DNA from: Marixanthotalea marina
Lineage (GTDB): Bacteria; Bacteroidota; Bacteroidia; Flavobacteriales; Flavobacteriaceae
Direction of reading: 5' to 3'
Assembly (NCBI GenBank): GCA_018883545.1
Contig: JAHLEH010000005.1
Coordinates: forward strand, 1-64,000
Length of the DNA: 64,000 nucleotides
Under the pieces are notes generated by a model. It saw only the letters and a program-made list of their open reading frames with translations, did no database searches and was not told the DNA's origin. Of this stretch, positions 33,961 through 43,376 are shown piece by piece (positions within the stretch are counted from its first letter, which is position 1; each line of letters starts with the position of its first letter). The translations under genes and the position numbers were made by a program.

Positions 33961-35206
33961 TATTAAACACTTTATTTACAATCATTTAATTGAATCAGGA
34001 TTAAGTGAAAACTTAGCCAAATACCTCAATATGTTTGCGCTATTAGTGGCGCTTATCATATTGGTTTTTATAGTCGATTTTGTTGTTAGAAAACTACTGA
34101 TTCAGGCTTTTAGTCAATTTGCAAAACGCTCCAAAACCCACTTCGATGATTTGCTGGTGACCAATAAGGCGCCAAGAAATATTGCGCACATTGTGCCGCT
34201 TTTATTGGTTTTAGAGTTTGTACCCATAATTTTAACCGATTTTCAATACTATGAAAAGATAGCTGAAAAAGGCATAAAAGTTTTTGGTGTTATTTTAACC
34301 TTATGGATTGCCAGAAGCGTACTGCACACCATTAAGGATTATTTAAAAACACTACCCAATTTAAAAGATAAGCCTATAGCAAGCTACATTCAAGTGTTTA
34401 TGATTTTTGCTTGGGTGGTTGGGATTTTTTCGTGTTTGGCCATTATTACTGAAACCGATTTTATAAAATTCATCACCGGATTGGGTGCGGCTTCAGCGGT
34501 GGTTTTATTGGTTTTTAAAGATACCATTCTGGGTTTTGTGGCCAGTATACAAGTGTCTATAAACGACATGGTGCGTATTGGCGATTGGATCACCTTCGAA
34601 AAATATGGTGCCGATGGTGATGTAACAGAAATTACGTTGGCAACGGTAAAAGTCCAAAATTTTGACAAAACCATTACCACCATCCCTACTTATGCCCTTA
34701 TTTCCGATTCGTTTAAAAACTGGCGCGGTATGACTACTTCGGGCGGGCGACGCATTAAAAGAGCCTTGCACATTAAACAGGAAACCGTAAAATACCTTTC
34801 TAAAGACGATGTTGATAGCATGAAAAAAATTCAGCTTATCACTTCGTATTTAGAAAGCCGACAAGAAGATATCAATAATTACAATTCGGAAAATGGTATT
34901 GACAAGGAGTTACTTCTGAATGGAAGGAATCTTACCAACCTTGGTGTATTTAGAAAATACATTGACAGTTATTTAAATAATCATTCGGCCATTAATAAAG
35001 ACATGATGATTATGGCGCGTCAACTGGAACCCACGCCTCAAGGTATTCCTATGGAAATTTATGCATTTAGTAGTGATAAGCGTTGGGAAAATTACGAGTA
35101 TATCATGGCAGATATTTTCGATCATCTTATAGCGGCCCTTCCCTATTTTGGTTTGGAAATTTTTGAATTGCCCAGTGGTACGAGTTTTAAGCAAATGCCT
35201 AAGTAG
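33953..35206 (+). CDS. MscS-family mechanosensitive channel (YbdG-like)
   Basis: 417 residues. Five TM helices, with pore/beta domain ASAVVLLVFKDTILGFVASI, DMVRIGDWITFEKYGADGDV and TITTIPTYALISDSFKNWRGM. The long C-terminal cytosolic domain after ~250 and the KYGADG loop fit YbdG/YnaI-like channels. Protects against osmotic downshock. Start overlaps the DUF3817 stop by 8 bp. Confidence 0.9.
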   Translation: MDNIKHFIYNHLIESGLSENLAKYLNMFALLVALIILVFIVDFVVRKLLIQAFSQFAKRSKTHFDDLLVTNKAPRNIAHIVPLLLVLEFVPIILTDFQYYEKIAEKGIKVFGVILTLWIARSVLHTIKDYLKTLPNLKDKPIASYIQVFMIFAWVVGIFSCLAIITETDFIKFITGLGAASAVVLLVFKDTILGFVASIQVSINDMVRIGDWITFEKYGADGDVTEITLATVKVQNFDKTITTIPTYALISDSFKNWRGMTTSGGRRIKRALHIKQETVKYLSKDDVDSMKKIQLITSYLESRQEDINNYNSENGIDKELLLNGRNLTNLGVFRKYIDSYLNNHSAINKDMMIMARQLEPTPQGIPMEIYAFSSDKRWENYEYIMADIFDHLIAALPYFGLEIFELPSGTSFKQMPK

Positions 35207-35219
35207 TTTATCTTACGTC

Positions 35220-35375
35220 ATGCTGAACTTGTTTCAGCATCTCACCAATCAATCTCCCAAGAACTCAAACCGTCATTGACTTCGTCGAATCTTCGATTTC
35301 CTGCGAAAGCAGGGATCCAAATTGCACATCGACTTTAGTTTATCTTGAGCGAAGCCGAAAGGCTCAGTGTAATGT
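35220..35375. repeat. Cluster of small intergenic palindromes (REP-like)
   Basis: The gap after the MscS gene holds a perfect 8-bp hairpin (ATGCTGAA/TTCAGCAT, 35220-35240), a CCTGC-GAAA-GCAGG palindrome (35300-35313) and a TGAGC...GCTCA pair near 35348-35366. The CCTGC core recurs in his-operon gaps at 50.5 and 55.1 kb. No coding frame of note. Confidence 0.65.
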
Positions 35376-35399
35376 GATAGTGGTGAACTAGAAAAACAA

Positions 35400-35428
35400 A
35401 AAAGGTGAGCCGTTTTGGCTCACCTTTT
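35400..35428. terminator. Bidirectional terminator between mscS and leuB
   Basis: A 12-bp perfect stem, AAAAGGTGAGCC with GGCTCACCTTTT, loop GTTTT, A and T runs outside. Ends the leu operon on the minus strand. Confidence 0.9.
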
Positions 35429-35450
35429 TAATTTATAATGGAATTATTAG

Positions 35451-36509
35451 TTAGATGTTAGCAGCTAACCAGTCCCCTACTTCTTTAGTGCCGTAGGCTT
35501 TGCCGCCTTCTGCCAAATCTTCAGTAACGATACCTTCAGCCAATGCTTTGTTAACAACGTCCCTAATCGCCTGGCCTTCTTCAGGTAGGTTAAAAGCTGT
35601 TTCGAACATCATAGCAGCCGATAAAACCGTCGCCATAGGGTTGGCTATGTTTTTTCCAGCGGCTTGCGGATAAGACCCGTGGATTGGTTCGAACAAGGAT
35701 ACATTATCTCCCATGGAAGCTGATGGCATCAATCCCATAGATCCTGAGATTACAGAAGCTTCATCGGTTAAAATATCCCCAAAAAGATTTTCGGTAATTA
35801 ATACGTCGTAGCTACTAGGCCATTGTACCAAACGCATGGCTACTGCATCAACAAACTCATAGCTCACTTCTACTTCAGGATAATCTTTTGCCATTGCTTG
35901 AACTGTTTCACGCCATAAACGAGACGTTTCAAGTACATTAGCTTTGTCAACACAGCATAACTTTTTTGAACGGCTCATAGCCAATTCAAAACCTTTTTTT
36001 GCAAGGCGTTGCACTTCTTCCCTAGTATACACACAGTTGTCATAAGCTGTTTCGCCTTCGTCTCTCCTGCCCTTTTCACCAAAATAAATGCCGCCTGTCA
36101 ACTCACGTAAAATAACCAAATCGGTTCCTTTAATACGTTCTTCTTTTAAAGGTGATTTGTTTAAAAGCGAAGGAAATACAAATGTTGGACGTACATTGGC
36201 GAACAAGCCCAATGCTTTACGCATTTTAAGCAAACCTTGCTCAGGTCGCACTTTAGCTGAAGGATCGTTATCAAAACGTGGGTGACCTATAGCACCAAAC
36301 AAAACTGCATCAGACGAAGCACAAATGTTGTGTGTTTCATCTGGATAAGGTTCGCCAACGGCATCAATAGCTGCAGCACCTGTTAATGCTGGTTTCCAAG
36401 TAATTTCATGTCCGAACTTTTTAGCAACCGCATCACTTACTTTTACGGCTTGCTCTATAACTTCTGGTCCTATACCGTCTCCGGCTAAAAGCGCAATATT
36501 AAATTTCAT
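35451..36509 (-). CDS. leuB: 3-isopropylmalate dehydrogenase
   Basis: 352 residues; begins NIALLAGDGIGPEVIEQAVK and contains ILRELTGGIYFGEKGRR, ENLFGDILTDEASVI and FEPIHGSYPQAAGKNIANPMA, the family's substrate/metal and NAD-binding segments. Catalyses oxidative decarboxylation in leucine synthesis, cytosolic. Last gene of leuC-leuD-leuA-leuB, 12 bp after the synthase. Confidence 0.97.
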   Translation of the reverse strand: MKFNIALLAGDGIGPEVIEQAVKVSDAVAKKFGHEITWKPALTGAAAIDAVGEPYPDETHNICASSDAVLFGAIGHPRFDNDPSAKVRPEQGLLKMRKALGLFANVRPTFVFPSLLNKSPLKEERIKGTDLVILRELTGGIYFGEKGRRDEGETAYDNCVYTREEVQRLAKKGFELAMSRSKKLCCVDKANVLETSRLWRETVQAMAKDYPEVEVSYEFVDAVAMRLVQWPSSYDVLITENLFGDILTDEASVISGSMGLMPSASMGDNVSLFEPIHGSYPQAAGKNIANPMATVLSAAMMFETAFNLPEEGQAIRDVVNKALAEGIVTEDLAEGGKAYGTKEVGDWLAANI

Positions 36510-36521
36510 TTATATGTATTC

Positions 36522-38045
36522 TTAATTAGTAATAATGTTTAGCATTTTCTCTGTGGCCTTAATAGCCGAAACCGTTTGATCGGAGTCCAATCCACGGGTT
36601 TTGAACTCTTTTTCGGCACTTTTCCAAGTAATGATTGTTTCGCATAAGGCGTCTGAATGACTACCGGGAGGAATACGCACGGCATAATCTACCAAATCTG
36701 GTAATGCCAGTTTTTTGGATTTATAAATTTTTCTAAGGGCATTCATAAACGCATCAAACTGTCCATCTCCTTGTGAATTTTCCTCAAAGGTCTCCCCTTT
36801 TATAGAAATGGAAATAGTGGTTGAAGGTTTTAAGCCTTTGGAGTGTGTTAGCACGTACGAATTAACCTTTACATTCTCCTGATAGGAATAACTATCCAGT
36901 ACATCGGATATTATATAAGGTAGGTCTTCCTTGGTTACAACTTCTTTTTTATCGCCCAATTCTATAATGCGTTGGGTGACTTTCTTTAAATCCTCTTCTT
37001 TAAGTTGTAAGCCTAATTCTTGTAAATTCTTTTGAATGTTCGCCTTGCCAGAAGCCTTGCCTAAAGCATATTTACGCGTTCTACCAAAACGTTCTGGCAT
37101 TAAATCGCTGAAATACAGGTTCTTTTTATTATCGCCATCGGCATGAATACCAGCTGTTTGGGTAAATACATTGGCACCTATTACTGGTTTATTGGCAGGA
37201 ATCATAATACCTGAAAAATTCTCAACCAATTTACTCACTGTGTACAAGAATTTTTCGTTAACATCGATAGTAACATGTGGCATGAAATCGTTGATGACAG
37301 CCACGGTACTGGCCATAGGTGCATTACCTGCACGTTCGCCCATGCCGTTTATAGTTAAATGTAGCCCATCGGCACCAGCATTTAAGGCCGACATAGCATT
37401 TGAAACTCCTAAATCATAATCGTTGTGCGCGTGAAAATCGAAATGTAAATCGGGGTATTTGTCTTTTATTTCCTTAACAAAATTGTACGACTCACTAGGT
37501 GTTAAAACACCCAAGGTATCTGGCAACATGATACGCTCTACGTTTTGCGTTACTAAAAACGCTAAAAACTCAAAAACATAGTCTTTGGAATTGCGCATAC
37601 CATTGCTCCAATCCTCTAAATACACATTGGTTTTTATACCTTTTTCAGTAGCTAAAGAAATAGTTTCTGAAATTTCTGTAAAATGCTGATTAGGTGTTTT
37701 TTTAAGCTGGTAAGTTAAATGATTTAATGAACCTTTAGTTAGTAGGTTTTGTACCTTAGCGCCTGCTTCAATCATCCAATTAATGGACACACCTTTGTCA
37801 ACAAACGTAAGTACTTCAACTTGGTCAATATAGCCATTTTCCTTTGCCCAATGCGTCACATTCTTAACTGCTTGAAACTCGCCTTCAGACACTCGAGCTG
37901 ATGCGATTTCAATACGGTTCACTTTTAATTCTTCCAGTAAAAGCTTGGCAATAGTGAGTTTTTCAGAAGCAGAAAACGACACGCCTGAGGTTTGTTCACC
38001 ATCACGCAGTGTCGTGTCCATTATTTCTATTTTTTTTGGTGCCAT
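36522..38045 (-). CDS. leuA: 2-isopropylmalate synthase-like enzyme with regulatory domain
   Basis: 507 residues. HMGL-like TIM barrel: EIMDTTLRDGEQTSGVSFSA (metal Asp and catalytic Arg), FDFHAHNDYDLGVSNAMSAL (HxH), NGMGERAGNAP; C-terminal LeuA allosteric domain ending SAIKATEKMLNI. By operon position it supplies 2-isopropylmalate. It belongs to the divergent flavobacterial LeuA branch near citramalate synthase, so a CimA-type specificity is possible. Lies 1 bp after leuD. Confidence 0.85.
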   Translation of the reverse strand: MAPKKIEIMDTTLRDGEQTSGVSFSASEKLTIAKLLLEELKVNRIEIASARVSEGEFQAVKNVTHWAKENGYIDQVEVLTFVDKGVSINWMIEAGAKVQNLLTKGSLNHLTYQLKKTPNQHFTEISETISLATEKGIKTNVYLEDWSNGMRNSKDYVFEFLAFLVTQNVERIMLPDTLGVLTPSESYNFVKEIKDKYPDLHFDFHAHNDYDLGVSNAMSALNAGADGLHLTINGMGERAGNAPMASTVAVINDFMPHVTIDVNEKFLYTVSKLVENFSGIMIPANKPVIGANVFTQTAGIHADGDNKKNLYFSDLMPERFGRTRKYALGKASGKANIQKNLQELGLQLKEEDLKKVTQRIIELGDKKEVVTKEDLPYIISDVLDSYSYQENVKVNSYVLTHSKGLKPSTTISISIKGETFEENSQGDGQFDAFMNALRKIYKSKKLALPDLVDYAVRIPPGSHSDALCETIITWKSAEKEFKTRGLDSDQTVSAIKATEKMLNIITN

Positions 38046-38046
38046 T

Positions 38047-38643
38047 TTAAAGCATCAAATCATTAGCAAATGATTCTATATCGCCTTTCATACTTTGAAG
38101 ATAATCGATATCATCAAAACCATTCATCATGTTTCCTTTTTTATAGGAATTGATATCGAAAGATTCTTGAGCTCCCGTAGATAAAATAGTGATGGTTTGA
38201 TCAGGAAGGTTTACTTCTAACTCTGTATTAGGGTCGTCGTAAATCGCATTGAAAATTTGCTCTGCAAATTCTGGACTCACCTGAACGGGTAATACCCCAA
38301 CGTTTAAACAGTTGTTTTTAAAAATATCTGCAAAGAAACTAGATACCACACAACGGAATCCGTAATCGTAAACAGCCCAAGCAGCATGCTCTCTTGAAGA
38401 ACCCGAACCGAAGTTTTTACCACCTACTAAAATTTTACCGCTATAGATTGGGTTGTTTAAAACGAAACTCTCTTTTGGAGAACCGTCGTTGTTATAACGC
38501 CAATCACGGAAAAGATTATCTCCAAATCCTTCACGTTTGGTTGCCTTTAGGAAACGGGCTGGGATTATTTGATCGGTATCTACGTTTTCCAAAGGTAATG
38601 GAACCGCCGTACTTTTTAATATGTTGAATTTATCGTAAGCCAT
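38047..38643 (-). CDS. leuD: 3-isopropylmalate dehydratase small subunit
   Basis: 198 residues from ATG 38643 (MAYDKFNILKSTAVPLPLEN); an upstream ATG at 38670 adds a Lys-rich tail not typical of the family. Swivel-domain motifs DTDQIIPARFLKAT, GKNFGSGSSREHAAWAVYDY are present. Pairs with LeuC as the isomerase. 58 bp after leuC. Confidence 0.95.
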   Translation of the reverse strand: MAYDKFNILKSTAVPLPLENVDTDQIIPARFLKATKREGFGDNLFRDWRYNNDGSPKESFVLNNPIYSGKILVGGKNFGSGSSREHAAWAVYDYGFRCVVSSFFADIFKNNCLNVGVLPVQVSPEFAEQIFNAIYDDPNTELEVNLPDQTITILSTGAQESFDINSYKKGNMMNGFDDIDYLQSMKGDIESFANDLML

Positions 38644-38701
38644 TTGTTTTTTGCTTTTGGCCATTAGCACTTAGCTATTGGCACTATTTTTATTTAATTT
38701 T

Positions 38702-40096
38702 TTAAAGTAGTTCTCTAGGATCGGTAACTTTTCCAGTAACAGCTGCAGCAGCTGCTACTAACGGACTAGCCAACATAGTTCTGGAGCCAGGCCCTTGGCG
38801 TCCTTCAAAGTTTCTGTTTGAAGTACTTACCGCATATTTACCAGCAGGAATTTTATCATCGTTCATAGCCAAGCATGCAGAACATCCTGGCTGACGTAGC
38901 GTAAAACCTGCTTCTGTAATGATATCTAAAATACCTTCTTCTTTTATTTTTGCCTCCACTTCATGTGAACCTGGTACCAACCAAGCGGTTACGTTGTCGG
39001 CTTTCTTTCTGCCTTTTACAATAGAAGCAAAAGCTCTGAAATCTTCAATTCTACCATTGGTACAACTGCCTAGGAATACATAATCTATTTTTTTGCCAAT
39101 CATTGCTTCATCTTCATGGTACCCCATGTATTCCAATGATTTTTTATAAGTAGCAACACCGCCCTCAACAGCTTCAGCATTAGGAATGTGCTTAGAAATA
39201 CCAATACCCATACCAGGGTTTGTTCCATAGGTAATCATAGGTTCTATATTGGCAGCATCAAAAGACAATTCTTTGTCAAACACAGCATCGTCTTCCGATT
39301 TTAAGGTTTTCCAATATTCTACAGCTTTGTCCCAAGCCTCTCCTTTTAAAGAAAGTGGACGTCCTTTTAGATAAGAGAACGTAGTTTCGTCTGGAGCAAT
39401 CATACCACCGCGGGCACCCATTTCAATAGATAGGTTACAAACAGTCATACGGCCTTCCATAGTCATGTTTTCAAAAACATCACCAGCATATTCAACAAAA
39501 TAACCAGTCGCACCAGAAGTTGTTAACTGTGAAATAACATATAAAGCAACATCTTTAGGCGTTACCCCTTTACTTAAAGCCCCATTCACATTGATACGCA
39601 TTTTCTTAGGCTTTGGTTGCATGATACATTGTGTAGACAAAACCATTTCTACTTCCGAAGTACCAATACCAAAAGCTATAGCTCCAAATGCACCGTGCGT
39701 TGATGTGTGTGAATCACCACAAACGATGGTTGCTCCTGGGAATGTGATACCGTTTTCAGGTCCTACAACATGTACAATACCATTTTTTTGGTGACCCAAG
39801 CCCCAGTGACTAATGCCATATTCGTTAGAGTTATCTTCCAATGCTTTTAGCTGATTGGCTGATAATGGATCTTCAACTGGCAAATGTTGGTTAATGGTTG
39901 GTGTATTGTGATCGGCGGTTGCAAACGTACGCTCTGGATAAAGCACGCTCAACCCTCTACTTTTAAGTCCTAAAAACGCTACTGGACTAGTAACTTCATG
40001 GATAAAGTGGCGATCAATAAAAAGCACGTCTGGCCCGCCTTCAATCTTTCTTACAACATGTGAATCCCACACCTTATCAAACAATGTTTTGCTCAT
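38702..40096 (-). CDS. leuC: 3-isopropylmalate dehydratase large subunit
   Basis: 464 residues of aconitase family: [20 protein letters not shown], Fe-S ligands in [14 protein letters not shown] and [11 protein letters not shown], and [21 protein letters not shown]. Isomerises 2- to 3-isopropylmalate with a [4Fe-4S] cluster. First gene of the leu operon; a TAnnTTTG element lies 63 bp upstream. Confidence 0.97.
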   Translation of the reverse strand: MSKTLFDKVWDSHVVRKIEGGPDVLFIDRHFIHEVTSPVAFLGLKSRGLSVLYPERTFATADHNTPTINQHLPVEDPLSANQLKALEDNSNEYGISHWGLGHQKNGIVHVVGPENGITFPGATIVCGDSHTSTHGAFGAIAFGIGTSEVEMVLSTQCIMQPKPKKMRINVNGALSKGVTPKDVALYVISQLTTSGATGYFVEYAGDVFENMTMEGRMTVCNLSIEMGARGGMIAPDETTFSYLKGRPLSLKGEAWDKAVEYWKTLKSEDDAVFDKELSFDAANIEPMITYGTNPGMGIGISKHIPNAEAVEGGVATYKKSLEYMGYHEDEAMIGKKIDYVFLGSCTNGRIEDFRAFASIVKGRKKADNVTAWLVPGSHEVEAKIKEEGILDIITEAGFTLRQPGCSACLAMNDDKIPAGKYAVSTSNRNFEGRQGPGSRTMLASPLVAAAAAVTGKVTDPRELL

Positions 40097-40158
40097 AGTA
40101 ATATTTAATTTAGTATTATATAGCCTAGAGAATACTCAGTTTGGCTATTTTTGGACAG

Positions 40159-40166
40159 CAAATTTA
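40159..40166 (-). promoter_or_regulatory. Candidate -7 element of the leu operon
   Basis: On the minus strand this reads TAAATTTG, matching TAnnTTTG, 63 bp before leuC. The -33 element is not clear, and no leucine leader peptide or attenuator was found in the 215-bp gap. Confidence 0.4.
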
Positions 40167-40311
40167 CGAAAAACTCTATTTTTTTGAAGAGTTTTTAAAC
40201 TAATAGATTGGTTTTATTTCATTTTTATAAAATTGCCAATAGATATAATAAATTTTGGATTTAATGCAACAGATTATTGAAATCGCTTATAAGTTTTGAA
40301 GCCAAAATACA

Positions 40312-41400
40312 TTACTGAACACGAAAAGTAGCAGATTTATAAGTACCTGTTTGAATTGTAGTGTTGTTGGTTTTTAAATCTGTATCAAAAAGATGGTTTA
40401 AATTATTGCCAGCTAAATCTTCCAAACGGGATTCAATTACAATTGAATAGTCTCCTTTTTCCCAATTCATTTCAGGTTTAAATTGAAGTTTGGTTTCTTT
40501 ATTGGACACTGTGAATGTTCCTTTAATTGAATTATTCGATGAATCTTGAATGACAAAACATTCCATCACCAAAAAGTAATCCATAGGTTCTTTGAAGTCA
40601 ATATTTAAAGGTTCTTTGGTGTTAGGTTTTGGAACGGATATACTCCATAAATCAGTCTTTGGCATTTCATTATCACGATTGGTAACTATTAGTTTTTTGT
40701 AGTAACTTTTGGTTAATGGCTGGCCATTAGCATCTTTCCAATCGGAATGAATTTCTATAGTATATTCATGCCCCTTTTGAATTGGTAAACCCATTTTTTG
40801 GTTTGGTATTAAATCGGTTTTAACCCTGCCAGGGTCTAGCCATAGGGTAAGTACTGTATGCTCTTTGTTCCAAAGTTCCGATTGCAATTCTAAAAACACA
40901 TCTACTTCTTTGTTAATTGTATTGTCCGTTACAGTGATGTAATCCAAAGCGTTACCTACTTCTTGCATTGGGTTAGAAAACACCAAATACATTTTTAAAA
41001 GGTTTTCGGGAACCGAATCGGTTGTTGGATATATGGCTTCGATTTCGGTATATGTTTCACTGTTTTTTGGTTTTACTGAAAATCTGTATATTGTATTTTC
41101 TTCATCCCTTATTTCGTATATTTTATCAGCTGTAAAAGGTAAAAGCGGGGTAAACGTGAAATGCTTTCCATCTGGTAGCCAATCGCCAATAATTGGTGTA
41201 TCGGGATGTTCCGCCAAAACTACAGTTAAATCGTCCAACAAACTTGTATCAGAATTAAACGACACCGATTCGGTATCGGTGATCTCAAACTTGACTATGG
41301 TTTTGTTTTCTGTATTTTGTTTACAGCTAAAACTGAAAATAGCATAAAAAAAGACCAGATAGAACCTGATCTTTTTTATGCTATAAATAAGTGATTTCAT
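40312..41400 (-). CDS. Lipoprotein with Ig-like (Big_5-type) domains, unknown function
   Basis: 362 residues. Lipobox FSFSC, then repeated bacterial Ig-like pattern (YLVFSNPMQEVGNALDYITV, LTLWLDPGRVKTDL, WEKGDYSIVIESRLEDLAGN) as in SbsA/Big_5 domains with predicted 'minus' strand-switch sequences. Its ATG overlaps the TAA of the upstream gene (TAATG), so the two are coupled. Surface or periplasmic; no enzyme motif. Confidence 0.7.
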   Translation of the reverse strand: MKSLIYSIKKIRFYLVFFYAIFSFSCKQNTENKTIVKFEITDTESVSFNSDTSLLDDLTVVLAEHPDTPIIGDWLPDGKHFTFTPLLPFTADKIYEIRDEENTIYRFSVKPKNSETYTEIEAIYPTTDSVPENLLKMYLVFSNPMQEVGNALDYITVTDNTINKEVDVFLELQSELWNKEHTVLTLWLDPGRVKTDLIPNQKMGLPIQKGHEYTIEIHSDWKDANGQPLTKSYYKKLIVTNRDNEMPKTDLWSISVPKPNTKEPLNIDFKEPMDYFLVMECFVIQDSSNNSIKGTFTVSNKETKLQFKPEMNWEKGDYSIVIESRLEDLAGNNLNHLFDTDLKTNNTTIQTGTYKSATFRVQ

Positions 41401-42494
41401 TAAATAGAACTACTTTTTAATGCCAATTGGTCATTGTCTGTTTTTTGAAGGTATACAAAGTTACCATTATTCAGGTTGTCCAACTGTACTACGTTTTTCA
41501 TATTAGGAAGCGGCTCGAATGCAACACCATCTGTACCTTCTACCCTTTCGGTTAACGATTCTTTTGTTGATGCAATAGATTCAAAATCAATTTTTACGGT
41601 AGAATGTCTCGTATTGGCCATGAGCATGTACGATTTTCCATTTTTTTTCATAATAACCATATCCAAAGGTGAATTTCCTGCACCTATTTCGGCGATGGTT
41701 CTACCTTTTACATGATTGTTTCCTTTTAATTCGTCGATTGGGAACAATACCAATGGTGTACAGGTGTAACTGGCTAATAAGTAATCTTTTTTGTTAATGT
41801 TTACAACATCAAATGTTTTTATGGGGGAATAGGTTTCGTAACGACCGTGTGCTGTATGGTACATTTCTAAGGACGCATAATCCTGTTCGTTCGTGAAAGG
41901 AAAAGGCATGCTTCTAAAAGTTGAGCTGAATTCTTTATTTGATAGTCCGGAAACCATGACCTTGCCGTTGTGGTATTTTAAATCGGCAATGGCCCAAACT
42001 CTTTGATCACGACCTCTATTATCTTTAACATCTTCAACGGGGTCTGCTAGTTTTATTTTTGAATAGCTAACATCCTTCAAAGACACATTCTCAAATTTAC
42101 CATTTGACAACTTCATAAGTAATGGAGTGCCATTGGTACTGTTTAAAGAAAAGTAAATGGCTTTTGAAATAGGATTTACCGCCATATCTGTAATTTGGAT
42201 ATTGTCGGCTGTAGTTCCTAAGGTAGCTGCTAATTTTGTATCGAAATTTTCCATATTGGCTTCCGATACATTGTTATTTTTAGTGTCTTTGGTTTCTAAA
42301 GCAAAGATGGTTGCGCTTTTGGAATCTCCTAAAAACAAGATGCCTTCAGGACCAAAGCTCAAAGCATTTATAGACGCCACTTCTGGATTGCCTTCAACGA
42401 AATTGGACGTTAGGGAGCTTTTTGGGTTGTTGATGTAGGAAACCAATGTAATGGCCAATCCAACACCAATAAGAGTGAATACGATTTTTTTCAT
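41400..42494 (-). CDS. Secreted beta-propeller-like protein, unknown function
   Basis: 364 residues with an N-terminal TM/signal (IVFTLIGVGLAITLVSYI). The body has propeller-blade-like segments INALSFGPEGILFLGDSKS, ITDMAVNPISKAIYFSLN and DGVAFEPLPNMKNVVQLDN. No family was recognised with confidence. Translationally coupled to the following lipoprotein gene, suggesting the two products act together in the envelope. Confidence 0.6.
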   Translation of the reverse strand: MKKIVFTLIGVGLAITLVSYINNPKSSLTSNFVEGNPEVASINALSFGPEGILFLGDSKSATIFALETKDTKNNNVSEANMENFDTKLAATLGTTADNIQITDMAVNPISKAIYFSLNSTNGTPLLMKLSNGKFENVSLKDVSYSKIKLADPVEDVKDNRGRDQRVWAIADLKYHNGKVMVSGLSNKEFSSTFRSMPFPFTNEQDYASLEMYHTAHGRYETYSPIKTFDVVNINKKDYLLASYTCTPLVLFPIDELKGNNHVKGRTIAEIGAGNSPLDMVIMKKNGKSYMLMANTRHSTVKIDFESIASTKESLTERVEGTDGVAFEPLPNMKNVVQLDNLNNGNFVYLQKTDNDQLALKSSSI

Positions 42495-42601
42495 GACTTA
42501 GCTGTTTGTTATTCTGGATTCCATTAAAGTTATCATATTAAACGGTTCTATATTACTAATTAACAAAGGATTAACGATATTTTAACAAGACAAGGAGTCT
42601 T

Positions 42602-43366
42602 TTAGTGTTCAACAAACTCCATGATTCCAAATCGGTTTGGTGGGTGCACGTCTAATTTAATATCGTAAGTCGGGAACAATGTTGCTGTAGACCGAAAGCG
42701 ATCGTCCACTAAATTTCTGTCCTGTCTTACAATTTGAAAGGCCCATTGCTTACCAGCCAAATTTCTAGTGTTAAAACCGCGAAAAGCTGTTAACGGAATA
42801 ACAAATTCCATAGTCCATCCTTCATCGGTATCGGTATCATCATTTAAAGTCCCTTTGTAGGTAACTCCCACACTGTAGTCGGGATCGTAACCAGGTATAA
42901 AGACGCTTCTGTTATTATGGAACTGCCATAATACAATATAGTCGTATTTCACTTTTGTAACATTAACCTCAAAACCATAATGCATGTTTAAACTATCGGC
43001 AACAGGAAGCACAAAAAACTCGGCACAATCGTCTAAATAAGTACGACCATCATGTTGTGTCTCTTTTGCTGTTAGTGATGAATCTTCAAATTCATAGAAT
43101 AAGTAGAGATTTTTATCGTCCCAAAGCATTCTGAATGTTGTCTTTTGTTCGTCTGCTGGTTTATCGCGTCTAAAAAAATGGTCTAGCGTTCTTACTTTGG
43201 CATTTTTCCAGCTTGGTTCATCCATTTTGCCATCGGCGATGATTGAATCTGAAGTTTTGGCTACTTTATATATAGGTTGTTCACCCAACACCAATTCTTT
43301 TTGACTTTGCGGAAAAATGCAGTTATAGCCAAAGAGTAAGAAAAAAAAGAGGATTGATTGTTTCAT
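42602..43366 (-). CDS. Carbohydrate-binding family 9-like secreted protein
   Basis: 254 residues from ATG 43366 (MKQSILFFFLLFGYNCIFPQ), 10 bp after the DUF72 stop. A CBM9/DOMON-like beta-sandwich follows: ADGKMDEPSWKNAKVRTLDH, FRMLWDDKNLYLFYEFEDSS and WTMEFVIPLTAFRGFN. Such proteins bind glycans at the surface or periplasm. An in-frame ATG at 43405 inside the DUF72 gene is less likely. Confidence 0.82.
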   Translation of the reverse strand: MKQSILFFFLLFGYNCIFPQSQKELVLGEQPIYKVAKTSDSIIADGKMDEPSWKNAKVRTLDHFFRRDKPADEQKTTFRMLWDDKNLYLFYEFEDSSLTAKETQHDGRTYLDDCAEFFVLPVADSLNMHYGFEVNVTKVKYDYIVLWQFHNNRSVFIPGYDPDYSVGVTYKGTLNDDTDTDEGWTMEFVIPLTAFRGFNTRNLAGKQWAFQIVRQDRNLVDDRFRSTATLFPTYDIKLDVHPPNRFGIMEFVEH

Positions 43367-43376
43367 AATATTTTGA

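Noticed and set aside
40097-40311. A leucine attenuator before leuC, by analogy with the his leader
   Set aside because: No short ORF with Leu-codon run and no terminator hairpin was found in this gap.
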